Below, in pieces: positions 28,694 through 38,133 of a stretch of 64,000 nt of DNA. Source of the DNA: Vibrio azureus (GTDB taxonomy: Bacteria > Pseudomonadota > Gammaproteobacteria > Enterobacterales > Vibrionaceae). Numbering within the stretch: the stretch's first letter is position 1; every line of letters begins with the position of its first letter. Made by a program: the position numbers and the translations under genes. A model generated the notes under the pieces. That model was not told the DNA's origin. It did no database searches and saw nothing but the letters and a program-made list of their open reading frames with translations. The stretch covers positions 1,612,001-1,676,000 of the forward strand of contig NZ_CP018616.1 in the NCBI RefSeq assembly GCF_002849855.1, in the 5' to 3' direction.

Positions 28694-29270
28694 TACTTAC
28701 TTCCTTTTGTTTATTGCTATCAATACGTTGAGACAGATTATCATAACCCCCGACATATTGACCATCCAACCAAATTTGGGGAACCGTTACAGGCGTTTTC
28801 TCTCCAATAATTGCTTTAGCTGATGGTATCATTCGGTACAACGCCGCACTTTCTTTGACTACGTCATAATACGTGTATTCTACTCCCGACGCCTCAAGTA
28901 GAGCCTTGGCTTTGACACAATAGGGACAAGTCTCCTTGCCAAAAACAACATTGCCTTTGATCTCTTCTCGTTGCACGACCTGATGAATCACTGATTGAAC
29001 TAATACACCACGATTGAGCGCTTCCCCTTGGCTAATTACCTTATTTTCCACAACAACAATAGGAGCATGCCAAGCACCAAGCTTAAGGGGTTCCCACCAA
29101 CAAGAAAGCCAATCTTTCACTTCCAGTTCAATCGGTATACCTGCTAACTCTGTTCTGAAAGTATCCTCTAAGATGTCTTTAGTTAACGTACATTCCCCAC
29201 AAGGGATGTTAACGTTAAATGGTCCCCAACTGCCTGCCCAACGATACAGAGTAATTTTGATTGGCTTCAT
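28686..29270 (-). CDS. Glutaredoxin-domain protein with an extra CGEC domain
   Basis: A 194-residue protein from the ATG at 29270 (GGGGATT upstream). The C-terminal half is a glutaredoxin with active site CPYC (about 114-117) and the substrate-side TVPQIWLDGQYVGG. The N-terminal half is a second thioredoxin-like domain: a beta strand (IKITLYRWAGSWGPFNVN), a CGEC motif at about 25-28 and a cis-proline-like WHAPIVVVEN. Two redox motifs in one chain suggest electron transfer between them; this is inferred. It is co-transcribed with the membrane protein downstream. Confidence 0.8.
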   Translation of the reverse strand: MKPIKITLYRWAGSWGPFNVNIPCGECTLTKDILEDTFRTELAGIPIELEVKDWLSCWWEPLKLGAWHAPIVVVENKVISQGEALNRGVLVQSVIHQVVQREEIKGNVVFGKETCPYCVKAKALLEASGVEYTYYDVVKESAALYRMIPSAKAIIGEKTPVTVPQIWLDGQYVGGYDNLSQRIDSNKQKEVSND

Positions 29271-29303
29271 CAGTAATCCCCTCTTGAAGTATTGTTTACT
29301 TGG

Positions 29304-29588
29304 TATACCCAAGTGACCTCAAGATGCTTGATTCAGAGCGAGGTCACTGAGTCGAATTCAAGGAAGACAACGAAGCGGAATAGCAGGCTCTTTCTCATTT
29401 TTGTAAGAAGAACGGTTGTCTGACGCAAGAAGTCGGCTCAGTGACACGCTCCCAAAGGGCGAGTGACCTTAACTCTCAGACTTTGTTAACGATTCTCAAT
29501 GTAGAACGACTATATCTTCGAATCGTTGCCGCGCCTGAGAGCTAAGGTCATCTCGCTGAACGCAGCATCTTGAGGTTACTTGGGTATA
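29304..29588. repeat. Dispersed Vibrio repeat, full copy 2
   Basis: 285 bp from TATACCCAAG to CTTGGGTATA. It lies 33 bp upstream of the glutaredoxin start codon, so it may sit in that gene's promoter or leader. The sequence is close to the copies at 45795 and 62104. Confidence 0.92.
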
Positions 29589-29902
29589 GACTATCCTTTA
29601 ATACAACAATATATGTCAATATATATAAATATACTAACTTGCTATTAGTAATAACTTTAACTTTTACCATAATTAAAGCATTAAATAGAATAATGAATAA
29701 AATAAGATCTATAGATTTTTCAATGCATTATGTATAAAGTTTTGTGTCATTTAAAAAATAGAAGTTAATATCGAACAAGATAGATTAATCCATAATTTTA
29801 GAAATACCATAAAAAATTATTTTTAAGCTCATGATTTTCATCACACAATAAACGGTAAATATCTGATTAAATACAATACCCACAACAAAAAAAAGAACAA
29901 CA
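29589..29902. other. AT-rich intergenic region
   Basis: A 314-bp stretch of low GC between repeat copy 2 and the solute-binding protein gene. It has no frame or clear signal beyond AT-rich sequence that could hold the promoter of the downstream gene. Confidence 0.6.
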
Positions 29903-30730
29903 ATGCTAAATAAAAAAATACTATTCGCTTTATCTTTTCTAAGTACATCAATAACAGCAAACACAGCAGAAAACATTCAAATTAATACGCTCAAAAATAG
30001 TACTCTGACTGTTTGTACCACTGGAGACTATCCACCACTAACATCATACAATATTGACACTAGACAATATGAGGGATTTGCACCTGTAGTCGTCAAGAAC
30101 TTTGCTAAGCATATGAATTTAAAATTAGAATTTCAAAAAACAACATGGCAACAATTATCCTCAGATTTAATGGCCAAAAAATGTGACATGGCAATTGGCG
30201 GTATTACCTATACAGAAGGAAGAAATGACCTCTTCTATCTAACCGAGCCAATTATAAAAAGTCAAAAGGCCGTACTTTTCACAAAAGAAAATGCTCACTT
30301 ATTTAAAAGGTTTTCAGATATAGATAAGAGAGAAAACGTTATTATTGAAAATAAAGGTGGAACAAACGAAATATATGTCAATAAAATAATTAAAAATGCT
30401 GATATAAAAATCATAGAAAGTAATATTGCTGTTTTTGATTGTTTTGAGAAATACCAAGAAAAGCCCTATGCCATGATCACTGACTCTGTAGAGGTTGAAT
30501 ATCGGAGTAATAGCTCTGATTCTGTCTTCAGTAATGAAGGGCTTAATATGGAGTTGAACCACAACCCTGAGCGCTACAAAGTCTACATGGCTAACCAAAC
30601 AACCAAAGGTAAAGCGATAATATTAGCTATGAATGACTTCATTAGAACCCATAGAAAAGAGGTTGATCATTGGTTCCAAGAGTCATTAAGTGGTACCTAT
30701 CATGAAGATGAGGCCGTTTGTCCATTTTAG
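29903..30730 (+). CDS. Periplasmic solute-binding protein, family 3 (PheC-like)
   Basis: A secreted protein of the SBP_bac_3 fold, 275 residues, with a signal peptide ending near ITANTAEN. The opening of the mature part, LTVCTTGDYPPLTSYN, and KKCDMAIGGITYTEGRNDLF resemble periplasmic cyclohexadienyl dehydratases (PheC) as well as amino-acid-binding proteins. No transporter permease or ATPase gene is adjacent, which slightly favours an enzyme or stand-alone sensor. The C-terminus keeps two cysteines (VFDCFEKY and AVCPF). Codon use is AT-rich compared with the T3SS. Confidence 0.75.
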   Translation: MLNKKILFALSFLSTSITANTAENIQINTLKNSTLTVCTTGDYPPLTSYNIDTRQYEGFAPVVVKNFAKHMNLKLEFQKTTWQQLSSDLMAKKCDMAIGGITYTEGRNDLFYLTEPIIKSQKAVLFTKENAHLFKRFSDIDKRENVIIENKGGTNEIYVNKIIKNADIKIIESNIAVFDCFEKYQEKPYAMITDSVEVEYRSNSSDSVFSNEGLNMELNHNPERYKVYMANQTTKGKAIILAMNDFIRTHRKEVDHWFQESLSGTYHEDEAVCPF

Positions 30731-30801
30731 GGTATATACACTAGACAAAATTGGGTTAACGGGCAGTTAACCCAAATCGACATTAGTTAAAAGGCGAAAA
30801 C

Positions 30802-31743
30802 TCAATAATTAAGAAGTATTTGAACACTTCGTTCAAGTTTGCTTTTAGGGCTTTCTTCGCTCTCCAGATCCAATGGACGTTTATTGCTTACTGAATCCTT
30901 CTCTAAGCGAGATGGCGATATGCCATTATCAATCAGGTACTCATAGACTACGTTTGTGCGTTTATTTGCAATAATCTCATTGATATTATATCCCCCTTGC
31001 TTATCTGTTCTACCAATAATCTTTGCTTTCATTTCAGGATCTTGCTTCATGAAGGCAAGTAAATCAGCAAGTACATATCGATCAAATGAGTCAAGAGTGC
31101 TCTCTCCGGTATCAAACGATACTAGATATTGACTTCTTGAGAGAGTTGAGTTGTGATCTACAACTTGAACTCCGCTTATCTGCTGATTTGATTTCACCAC
31201 GATAGAAGAGCCTTTACCAAAATGGTAAGTTAAGCCCCAATACCATTGATTAATATCTACCGAAGTATTCGCATTAGCGAGATCTTGATAATAGTCATAG
31301 CCAACATGGGTAGAAATCGAATTCGTTAAAGAATACTCTAAGCCCACTCCTATCAATCCTGATACATTCTGCTTTTCTCTCTGAATATTCATGTAGCTCA
31401 TGCCTGTTTTTCCATAAATAGAGAGTCCTTCTATAAGTGGGTACTGCCCTCTCATACCAAATGACAGAATGTTTAACCGTCCATTATCAGTAATGTCAGC
31501 AATATGATCATAGCTACCAAAGAATCCTATATTTTTTCCTAAGTCTACCCCAGAAGAAACTTTAATCGAAGGCGATGAGTTACGATCCATTAAACCTAAA
31601 GAATCCTTAGTACCCATACCAACAGAACCAGCGATCCATATGGAGCTTTGATTATTTTCCGCTGAAAAAACACTGGAAGCAAAAGTAGAACCTAATAGAA
31701 TAGGTAATAAATAATATGTTCTATTAAATTTTGAAGTTTTCAT
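30802..31743 (-). CDS. OmpA-like outer membrane protein of the fimbrial operon
   Basis: A 313-residue outer-membrane protein. A signal peptide (ending near SSVFSAENN) is followed by an eight-strand-type beta-barrel region with alternating aromatic residues (GYDYYQDLANANTSVDINQW). The C-terminal 110 residues form an OmpA-type peptidoglycan-binding domain (VSFDTGESTLDSFDRYVLAD; IIGRTDKQGGYNINEIIANK; RLEKDSVSNKRPLD). It lies 8 bp after the minor fimbrial subunit, at the end of the operon, suggesting anchoring or adhesion linked to the fimbria. Confidence 0.85.
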   Translation of the reverse strand: MKTSKFNRTYYLLPILLGSTFASSVFSAENNQSSIWIAGSVGMGTKDSLGLMDRNSSPSIKVSSGVDLGKNIGFFGSYDHIADITDNGRLNILSFGMRGQYPLIEGLSIYGKTGMSYMNIQREKQNVSGLIGVGLEYSLTNSISTHVGYDYYQDLANANTSVDINQWYWGLTYHFGKGSSIVVKSNQQISGVQVVDHNSTLSRSQYLVSFDTGESTLDSFDRYVLADLLAFMKQDPEMKAKIIGRTDKQGGYNINEIIANKRTNVVYEYLIDNGISPSRLEKDSVSNKRPLDLESEESPKSKLERSVQILLNY

Positions 31744-31751
31744 ATCTACCT

Positions 31752-32279
31752 TTAATTATAAGAAACATCGACAGCTAATGAACTAGTGAAATTACCATAC
31801 TGTATGGTGTTCAAATCATAATTTCTTAACGTTTTTAGTTGTGCAATCAAACTCGCATCTAATTCAGTCACACCATTACCGAAGTAAAACGTTCTATCAT
31901 TCGCCCCTGACAAGACATATTGACCGTCTTTTTTCCATTTCAGATCTATGGCAAGACCGTTTAAATTTGTACTCAGTAACGTATTGTCTTTAATACTGTA
32001 CCCATTTGAAGGAGCAAACTTGAATGTAACAGAGCGAGGTGTGCCCGATAAACATTCAACTGAAATAGGAACTTCAACTTTGTCAGTTTGAGAGCGTATA
32101 ACCTGCTCTCCGGTATAGTCTCCTAAGGTGACCTTTTCTTCAAAGTGAGTAGAAGAACCATTAATATCACAAGATGGCACAACAACTCGGCCTTTTACTA
32201 TAACTGTCGTGGTGACTATTTTCGCTAACAAATTAAAAGGCACAATAATTGAAAATAACAATATAATATATTTATTCAT
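31752..32279 (-). CDS. Minor fimbrial subunit
   Basis: A 175-residue secreted subunit. The signal peptide ends near NLLAKI. The fold follows type 1 pilin style: an early cysteine (VVVPSCDIN), a second in SVECLSG, and a C-terminal beta strand (SSLAVDVSYN) with the usual penultimate aromatic. It lies 12 bp downstream of the adhesin-like subunit. It may be a tip adaptor or terminator subunit; the sequence does not decide which. Confidence 0.8.
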   Translation of the reverse strand: MNKYIILLFSIIVPFNLLAKIVTTTVIVKGRVVVPSCDINGSSTHFEEKVTLGDYTGEQVIRSQTDKVEVPISVECLSGTPRSVTFKFAPSNGYSIKDNTLLSTNLNGLAIDLKWKKDGQYVLSGANDRTFYFGNGVTELDASLIAQLKTLRNYDLNTIQYGNFTSSLAVDVSYN

Positions 32280-32291
32280 CTGATTACCAAG

Positions 32292-33221
32292 TTAAGAATA
32301 AGTGAGTGTAAACTTAAACTTAGTTGAAAATTCACCCATTTCTGCACTAGGGCCTGCATTTACTCTTATTTTCAATTTATTCAGTTCACTTGGATCAATA
32401 TAGTCTTCATTCTTCATAAGAATATTATTATTTGAATCTAATATCTGTAGTGACACATCATTTAGCTTATTCGTTGTACTATCAGTAATTTCATTAAAGC
32501 GCCAGCTTGAACCACCCATTTGGCTATCAGTACAACTTAGTGATATATTCAGTCTTTCAACCTTATCCTCATTAGGAGTAATAGAGCCGATATCCAAGTC
32601 ATTACTACTTAATGTACAAGTGTTATTTCGGACCTCAACAGTGATATCTTCCCTTTCTTTAAATTTCCATTTAGAACCATCAATAGCTGCTATGCTCGTA
32701 TAGATAGTGTGCCTTCCCGGAGTGGCACTTGAACTCGCTCTTATTCGAATGGTTCTAATTTGTGCAGACTGCTGATAGGTAACACGGTCAGTACCAGTAA
32801 AATGTTTATGAAACAAGAAAACGCCATTGTCAGTAGCTGAATTTTCACTAAATTTACATTGCGCCTTATATTCCTGTCCTTGGGGTTCGGTTACACATTC
32901 AGATACTTGTTCATCGCTTACGCTCATAAAAGACTGCTGTCCACGATATCTAACATTGGCACTCGCACTGTTAATCGTAGCTGTCACACCATTTTGGGAA
33001 TATTTTACAGGTAATGTACAGAACACACCTGACGACATCCATCTGCTGAAACCAAAGCATATTCCAGCATTGGGGCTGGTTGTTGCTGAGCCTTGTAAAC
33101 TAACACGTACAGAAGCGATATACTCATCACCGGGGCTTAAACCAATCGTTTTAGATAATGCTTGTATTGGATATGAGATATAAATAAACAAGCAAACACC
33201 AACTAAGTTATAGGCTTTCAT
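32292..33221 (-). CDS. Fimbrial tip/adhesin-like subunit (two-domain)
   Basis: A 309-residue secreted protein with a signal peptide ending near QALSKT. It is almost twice the length of a pilin: an N-terminal region (30-200) with cysteine pairs, and a C-terminal pilin-type domain (from VRNNTCTLSSNDLDIGSI to FKFTLTYS). A lectin-like domain before a pilin domain is how two-domain tip adhesins are built. The receptor is unknown. The start overlaps the chaperone end by 14 bp. Confidence 0.75.
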   Translation of the reverse strand: MKAYNLVGVCLFIYISYPIQALSKTIGLSPGDEYIASVRVSLQGSATTSPNAGICFGFSRWMSSGVFCTLPVKYSQNGVTATINSASANVRYRGQQSFMSVSDEQVSECVTEPQGQEYKAQCKFSENSATDNGVFLFHKHFTGTDRVTYQQSAQIRTIRIRASSSATPGRHTIYTSIAAIDGSKWKFKEREDITVEVRNNTCTLSSNDLDIGSITPNEDKVERLNISLSCTDSQMGGSSWRFNEITDSTTNKLNDVSLQILDSNNNILMKNEDYIDPSELNKLKIRVNAGPSAEMGEFSTKFKFTLTYS

Positions 33222-33918
33222 TTATTTTTACCTCATATTTATTAATGGCACCATAATCGTTAATGGCCTCTAGGACTAATTTAGAAAAGTTGGAGGCATT
33301 TATCTCATCCAATACCACTTTACTATTAGGTGCTAACATACTCATTTTCTTTTTTGAGCTTTCTCCTAATTTAATCTTCTTATCACCGACTATGGTACCT
33401 ATGATTGAAAAGTAGTAAGGAGTTGGATTATTTAGTACAAGAGCGCCTTTTTCTCTAGTTAACGTTATTTCTTCTTCTGCATTTTCTCGAGAGTCAATAA
33501 GACTTTCTGGCCTGTAAATTAACTTTATTCTTGTATTTACAGCTATAACCAACGCATTTTTTTTATTTTTATTAACTGGCGGTATTTCCTGAACATTTAG
33601 CCAGAAAATAGACTCTCTATCTTTAGGCAGTTTATCGGTTATCTTCTTTATCCTAACGACTTGACTCTCTCCACCGTCCACTTTAAGAAACGATGGCATT
33701 GGTAGAAAGTATACATCATTATCTTTCTCATCGATATTATCTATCCAGACTTGTCCACCATAGGTATCACTGGCTTTATTTTTAATAACAAAAGTTACAG
33801 TTCCATCTTCATTTCCATCGTTAAAGATAACTCGAGTTCCATTGAGTACAAAGGCTGCCATTGATATTGGAGAAAAAACACAGATATAAAAAAGTATCAG
33901 TTTTATTAATTTTTTCAT
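33208..33918 (-). CDS. Periplasmic fimbrial chaperone (PapD-like)
   Basis: A PapD-family chaperone that donates a strand to pilins in the periplasm. It has 236 residues and a signal peptide ending near SPISMAAF. Family features are the early GTRVIFNDG, the edge-strand SIFWLNVQEIPPVN and NTRIKLIYRPESL. In chaperones of this family a conserved Arg and Lys anchor the pilin C-terminus; GTRVIF holds the Arg and TRIKLIYRP the Lys. It lies between usher and adhesin. Confidence 0.92.
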   Translation of the reverse strand: MKKLIKLILFYICVFSPISMAAFVLNGTRVIFNDGNEDGTVTFVIKNKASDTYGGQVWIDNIDEKDNDVYFLPMPSFLKVDGGESQVVRIKKITDKLPKDRESIFWLNVQEIPPVNKNKKNALVIAVNTRIKLIYRPESLIDSRENAEEEITLTREKGALVLNNPTPYYFSIIGTIVGDKKIKLGESSKKKMSMLAPNSKVVLDEINASNFSKLVLEAINDYGAINKYEVKINESL

Positions 33919-33932
33919 TTTAATATACCATC

Positions 33933-36314
33933 TTATTTACAATATACATCCGAAATTTTATCGGTGTTAGGTTTAATATTTTCAAGTGTGATTTTACAAC
34001 TCTCGCCACTTTGATTTATGAAGATATTTTTTGAGTTTGAATACAAAGTAGCGTAAAGAATGCCTCCTTTGGCAATAATCCCTACCGGACTATTCTTCTC
34101 AGAAATGACTTCAGTTCCGAAAGAAAACACCTGATCTTTGTTATTATAGACTCTTAACAAATAACGATTCACTTTTTGGTAATCATAATTTTTTACAATA
34201 ATAGCGTTTCCTGAAGGTGTCACTTTGTAAGCCGTTTTTGAAAACTCAACATTGCTCGGAATATTTCCACCTTCTAATCTTATATCATTATCTCTGTAGC
34301 TGACTAATGGGACGATTGTATTACCAGATTCATTCGTCGGAGATGACCCTCTGAGTGTAATTCCTTCTATATCCTGAACCCGAACGAGAGCAATAGTTTT
34401 GCTTTGTACATTTGAGAATGCATACCCGATATCTTTCACTGCAGCAATAGAGCCTGACAGCGATGAAGCGACTGTTGTACTTTGATTATTTTTTGATATA
34501 AGTAACCCAGCTCTCGCTGCATCAAAGCTATGAGATGAGCTTATTGTCAAAGTGCTCCGCTCTTTACTCCAAGTAGAGTCTAAACTGTATGATGTCTGGT
34601 CTTCTGTGGATATGGACATACCATTATTAAATAAAGTACTTCCATCATCAGCATAACTAACGCTACTATTTAAGTATTCATGTTCACTTATAAAATTTAT
34701 TGGGATACTCAAACTAAATGTTGTGCTGTATTCTTTTTCACCCAAAGTTGAGTTTTCATAAGAGGCGTTTAATCCGAACATCACCCCTTGCTCTGTAGTT
34801 TTACTTAACGATAAATTAGTTCCCGTTTGATTCTTTCTTTTATCACGGTAATCTTGTCGCCAAGCTGATAAAGCTAGATGGGCTGAACCTAAGCGTTGAG
34901 CGATTTTTACTTCATAGCGGCTACGTTTTGGGCTTTCACTATGGATTCGGGCGGGTTTAAAATCTGCAAAGTCAACGTACCCAGCACTACTATAATGGTA
35001 CGACAACAATTGTAGGTTTGTCGTTTTCCCTAAGTCTTTCGCATATTTTATTTTCGTACTAAAACCACTCTGTGTCGCATTTCCATTGGGTTGGAACGCA
35101 GCAAAGTCATATCGACTCCATGACAAATTAATACTGGTAGACATTGCTCCAAAATCACCAAGAGGAAAAGCAAGACTTGAGCCGACACTATGATATTTAG
35201 GATGGAATAATGAAGCAAAGCCTACAGTGCCAAACTCTAATCCATAGTCTACTGATGCTAGTGCAAACTTCTGATCATCTAGCTCATAATGCTCCCGAGT
35301 GCCTACTGAAAGATTGTAATTATAATTATCAGGCCTTAACAGTTCAGGTAAACTTGCAACAGGATATGAACGACGAGTAATCACCCCATTTGCATCTTCA
35401 ATGATAACTGTAATATCGCCATTTGCTGCGGGTGCTATATCATTTAAAGAATATGGCCCTGCTGGTAAAGTCTGAGCAAATAGTACACGCTGGTTTTGCT
35501 TTACCGTCACAAGTGAAACTGAATTCAACACTCCATTTATTTGAGGTGCGTAACCACTGAAACGATGAGGACGCATTCTTGAGTTCGAGTTCAATGACAC
35601 GCCATAAAAAGAAAATCCTTCGATAAGTGAACCATTAAAATAATCTTTTCCAACTGTAAGATCGCTTTGTAAATCTTCTAGAGCTCTTGTTAGTTTTATA
35701 TCAGGAGATCGAACTTTTTCATCATTGAGTGCATATGCACTAGCAGACAGTACCCACTTATCATAATTAATATTTAAGTCAAAGTCAGAGAAGTATTGTG
35801 TACTGTCTTCAGATGATTTTAAACCAAAGTTTTTACTCGCATTGACTTGATAAGATAAGTTAAAACCCGAAACACCATAATCCCACTTATTACCTTTTAC
35901 TGAACTCAAAAAAACAACCTGTGGAAGGGTAATTCGTAATGCCTGTTGCGCATAATCAAAAGTGGCTCCCCCTCCAGTTATTTGAGTAAAGTCATAACAT
36001 TGTCTTTCTGCATTAAGAGCAGTTTTCAACTTATCTAGGTCAATTTTTCGATATAGCTTTTCTACAAAATCATCAGGCAAGCATAAGTTTGAAGAATCTT
36101 CCTTCATGATAGTTAATGTTTTTCTTCCAACATTTTCACCATTTATAAATGTATCTAAAAAATACTCACCCGGAATGTTATTGGTTATATTTTTAAAAAT
36201 ATTAGGAATCTTTGTTTGCTTCCCCTGCAAGAAAGAAAGATCCAATTCAGTCTGAGCATGGGCTTTTATACAAAAGATAAATAGCATTGCTATTGTTATT
36301 TTAAGCCGAAACAT
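33933..36314 (-). CDS. Outer membrane fimbrial usher
   Basis: A FimD/PapC-family usher that assembles and exports the pilus. It has 793 residues, slightly short for the family (800-880). A signal peptide (MFRLKITIAMLFIFCIKAHA) is followed by the N-terminal chaperone-binding domain (LDLSFLQG; GEYFLDTFINGENVG), the 24-strand pore with plug (GPYSLNDIAPAANGDITVII), and C-terminal domains ending in the cysteine pair SCKI...YC. The N-terminal domain holds one cysteine pair (LCLPDDFVEK and RQCYDFTQ). Confidence 0.94.
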   Translation of the reverse strand: MFRLKITIAMLFIFCIKAHAQTELDLSFLQGKQTKIPNIFKNITNNIPGEYFLDTFINGENVGRKTLTIMKEDSSNLCLPDDFVEKLYRKIDLDKLKTALNAERQCYDFTQITGGGATFDYAQQALRITLPQVVFLSSVKGNKWDYGVSGFNLSYQVNASKNFGLKSSEDSTQYFSDFDLNINYDKWVLSASAYALNDEKVRSPDIKLTRALEDLQSDLTVGKDYFNGSLIEGFSFYGVSLNSNSRMRPHRFSGYAPQINGVLNSVSLVTVKQNQRVLFAQTLPAGPYSLNDIAPAANGDITVIIEDANGVITRRSYPVASLPELLRPDNYNYNLSVGTREHYELDDQKFALASVDYGLEFGTVGFASLFHPKYHSVGSSLAFPLGDFGAMSTSINLSWSRYDFAAFQPNGNATQSGFSTKIKYAKDLGKTTNLQLLSYHYSSAGYVDFADFKPARIHSESPKRSRYEVKIAQRLGSAHLALSAWRQDYRDKRKNQTGTNLSLSKTTEQGVMFGLNASYENSTLGEKEYSTTFSLSIPINFISEHEYLNSSVSYADDGSTLFNNGMSISTEDQTSYSLDSTWSKERSTLTISSSHSFDAARAGLLISKNNQSTTVASSLSGSIAAVKDIGYAFSNVQSKTIALVRVQDIEGITLRGSSPTNESGNTIVPLVSYRDNDIRLEGGNIPSNVEFSKTAYKVTPSGNAIIVKNYDYQKVNRYLLRVYNNKDQVFSFGTEVISEKNSPVGIIAKGGILYATLYSNSKNIFINQSGESCKITLENIKPNTDKISDVYCK

Positions 36315-36343
36315 TGGTCGAACTACTCCACAAGTGTATATGA

Positions 36344-36380
36344 TTATAGTGAGCCAATGTCATATGTCAGCTCACTATAA
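36344..36380 (-). promoter_or_regulatory. Stem-loop between major pilin and usher genes
   Basis: A perfect 11-bp inverted repeat (TTATAGTGAGC / GCTCACTATAA) with a 15-base loop lies between the stop of the major subunit and the usher start. There is no T-run after it, so it is a candidate for transcript processing or 3'-end stabilisation of the pilin mRNA. Confidence 0.65.
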
Positions 36381-36392
36381 CTACGCCTATAA

Positions 36393-36920
36393 TTATTGAT
36401 ATACAACTATAAAACTTGCTGCAGCCCTAACGCTTCCGGCAGATACCCCAGTTCCACTACTTATAAGCTGTGCTTTGAATGGATATGTGGCAGCAAAGCT
36501 CTGAGAGTAGATGACGTTATTTCTTAAAGGACCAAATGCGACCGAGTCTTTATCCATTAATTTTACGACCACATCATTAGCTGTTCCGGTATTCATTAGC
36601 CCACCTTGATCCCACCCGTTTATAGGTGTCCAGCTTATTTCGATTGAACCTTGTGGTGTGCATTCCTGTTGATTATCATTAAAAGCACGAAGGTTAAATA
36701 ACTTCTCTGTAGTCCTACCATCTAAAACTTCATCTTTCGTATAATCACCTAACGTAATCGTATTACTATATATATTGTCTTGCTCTCCAACTATGTTACA
36801 AGTCTGACTTGTTACAGAACCTATAAACCTAATAGTACCCGTGTTACCAGCTATTGCAGCATTTGAAAGGCCAAATCCAGAAAGAGCCACTATAAACAAC
36901 ATCTTGTTAAATTTATTCAC
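36393..36920 (-). CDS. Major fimbrial subunit
   Basis: A 175-residue type 1-like pilin. The signal peptide ends at NAAIAGNTG. Typical pilin features are GTIRFIGSVTSQTCNIVG (first cysteine), QQECTPQGSIEI (second), and the C-terminal beta strand AAASFIVVYQ with penultimate Tyr. It is the first gene of the operon, separated from the usher by 78 bp with a strong stem-loop, an arrangement that often lets the pilin be made in excess. Confidence 0.9.
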   Translation of the reverse strand: MNKFNKMLFIVALSGFGLSNAAIAGNTGTIRFIGSVTSQTCNIVGEQDNIYSNTITLGDYTKDEVLDGRTTEKLFNLRAFNDNQQECTPQGSIEISWTPINGWDQGGLMNTGTANDVVVKLMDKDSVAFGPLRNNVIYSQSFAATYPFKAQLISSGTGVSAGSVRAAASFIVVYQ

Positions 36921-37138
36921 AATAAAACCTCACTTAATAAACATGGGGGCATTTTATTGCACAAAAAAAACATAACAACACTTAAAATAACATTATTTCA
37001 TAAAAATAAATAACCCATTTTAAACAACCACTTACCATCAAAAAAGCCAATAAATTCATAATAAATTCATAAACCTTAATTATTACTGGTACATTTAATC
37101 TATTTTCGTAATACCTTATCTAATCTTTTGAGAACCAA
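36921..37138. other. AT-rich promoter region of the fimbrial operon
   Basis: A 218-bp, very AT-rich stretch upstream of the major pilin. It contains runs of A and T and a direct repeat AATAAATTCATA (37060-37075). It probably holds the fimbrial promoter; a silencing protein such as H-NS would be a natural regulator of such DNA, which is inference. Confidence 0.5.
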
Positions 37139-37405
37139 TATACCCAAGTGACTTCAAGATGCTTGATTCAGAGCGAGGTCACTGAGTCGAATTCAAGGAA
37201 GACAACGAAGCGGAATAATATTCTATTTCCAAGTTGTCTGACGCAAGAAGTCGGCTCAGTGACACGCTCCCAAAGGGCGAGTGCCCTTAACTCTCAGACT
37301 TTGTTAACGATTCTCAATGTAGAGCCACTATACTTCGAATCGTTTCCGCGCCTGAGAGCTAAGGTCATCTCGCTGAACACAGTATCTTGAGGTTACTTGG
37401 GTATA
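37139..37405. repeat. Dispersed Vibrio repeat, full copy 3 (short subtype)
   Basis: 267 bp with the same ends as the other copies but a shorter left-centre: the GCAGGCTCTTTC...AAGAACGG hairpin of the common form is replaced by ATATTCTATTTCCAAG. It lies between the fimbrial promoter and the NADAR gene. Confidence 0.9.
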
Positions 37406-37525
37406 TATGATAATCACCGCTTCCATCTTGGATAATGAAGAATCACTCTTTATTTTTTATACCCAAGTCGCTTTGTCTATTTAAAATTTACCTGATATAT
37501 TTAAACTCAGCCAAAAACCATAACA

Positions 37526-38101
37526 ATGCAACAAGAGCAATATATGAAAATTACAAAAATGAAATCGCTTATTGACGCTTTAAATAATGGAGAAAAGTTC
37601 AAATATCTCTTTTTTTGGGGGCATCAAGAAAAAAGCAACCAAGTAACGAAGAGCAGCTTGAGTCAATGGTACATTTCAGGGTTTCAAGAAAATGGTAATA
37701 CGTTTCCTACAGCTGAACATTATATGATGTATTACAAAGCCAAGTTATTTGATGATGCAAAAGCCGCTGAAAAAGTCCTTTTATCTCCCACAGCCAAGGA
37801 AGCCAAGCAAATTGGCCGAGAAGTGATAGGTTTTAATCAAAAACAATGGAATGAGAAACGATTTGAGATTGTCGTAAATGCTAACTTTGCTAAGTTCTCT
37901 CAAAACAAAGCTCTAAAAGACTTTTTACTCAATACTGGCGACCAAATCATAGTTGAAGCCAGCCCCGTTGATAAGATTTGGGGAGTGGGCATGAGCCAGG
38001 ATAATCCTGCTATTTCAGATCCATACAGCTGGAAAGGGCTTAACCTATTAGGGTTTGCACTTATGGAGGTGAGAGATAGGCTACTAAGCCAAGAACAATA
38101 A
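37526..38101 (+). CDS. NADAR-domain protein (YbiA-like)
   Basis: A 191-residue protein of the NADAR family. Family members act on ADP-ribose-like or riboflavin-pathway nucleotides as N-glycosidases; some remove ADP-ribose from guanine in DNA. The signature is present: FWGHQEKSN, then LSQWYISGFQENGNTFPTAE with HYMMYYKAKLF, then VIVEASPVDKIWGVGM-type residues (EASPVDKIWGVGMSQDNP) and LLGFALMEVRDRL. The start may be 37526 or the ATG six codons later (37544). The neighbours give no functional hint. Confidence 0.88.
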   Translation: MQQEQYMKITKMKSLIDALNNGEKFKYLFFWGHQEKSNQVTKSSLSQWYISGFQENGNTFPTAEHYMMYYKAKLFDDAKAAEKVLLSPTAKEAKQIGREVIGFNQKQWNEKRFEIVVNANFAKFSQNKALKDFLLNTGDQIIVEASPVDKIWGVGMSQDNPAISDPYSWKGLNLLGFALMEVRDRLLSQEQ

Positions 38102-38133
38102 GCTTTGAACTTGTTAAGTTTAGTTCTCTGAAT

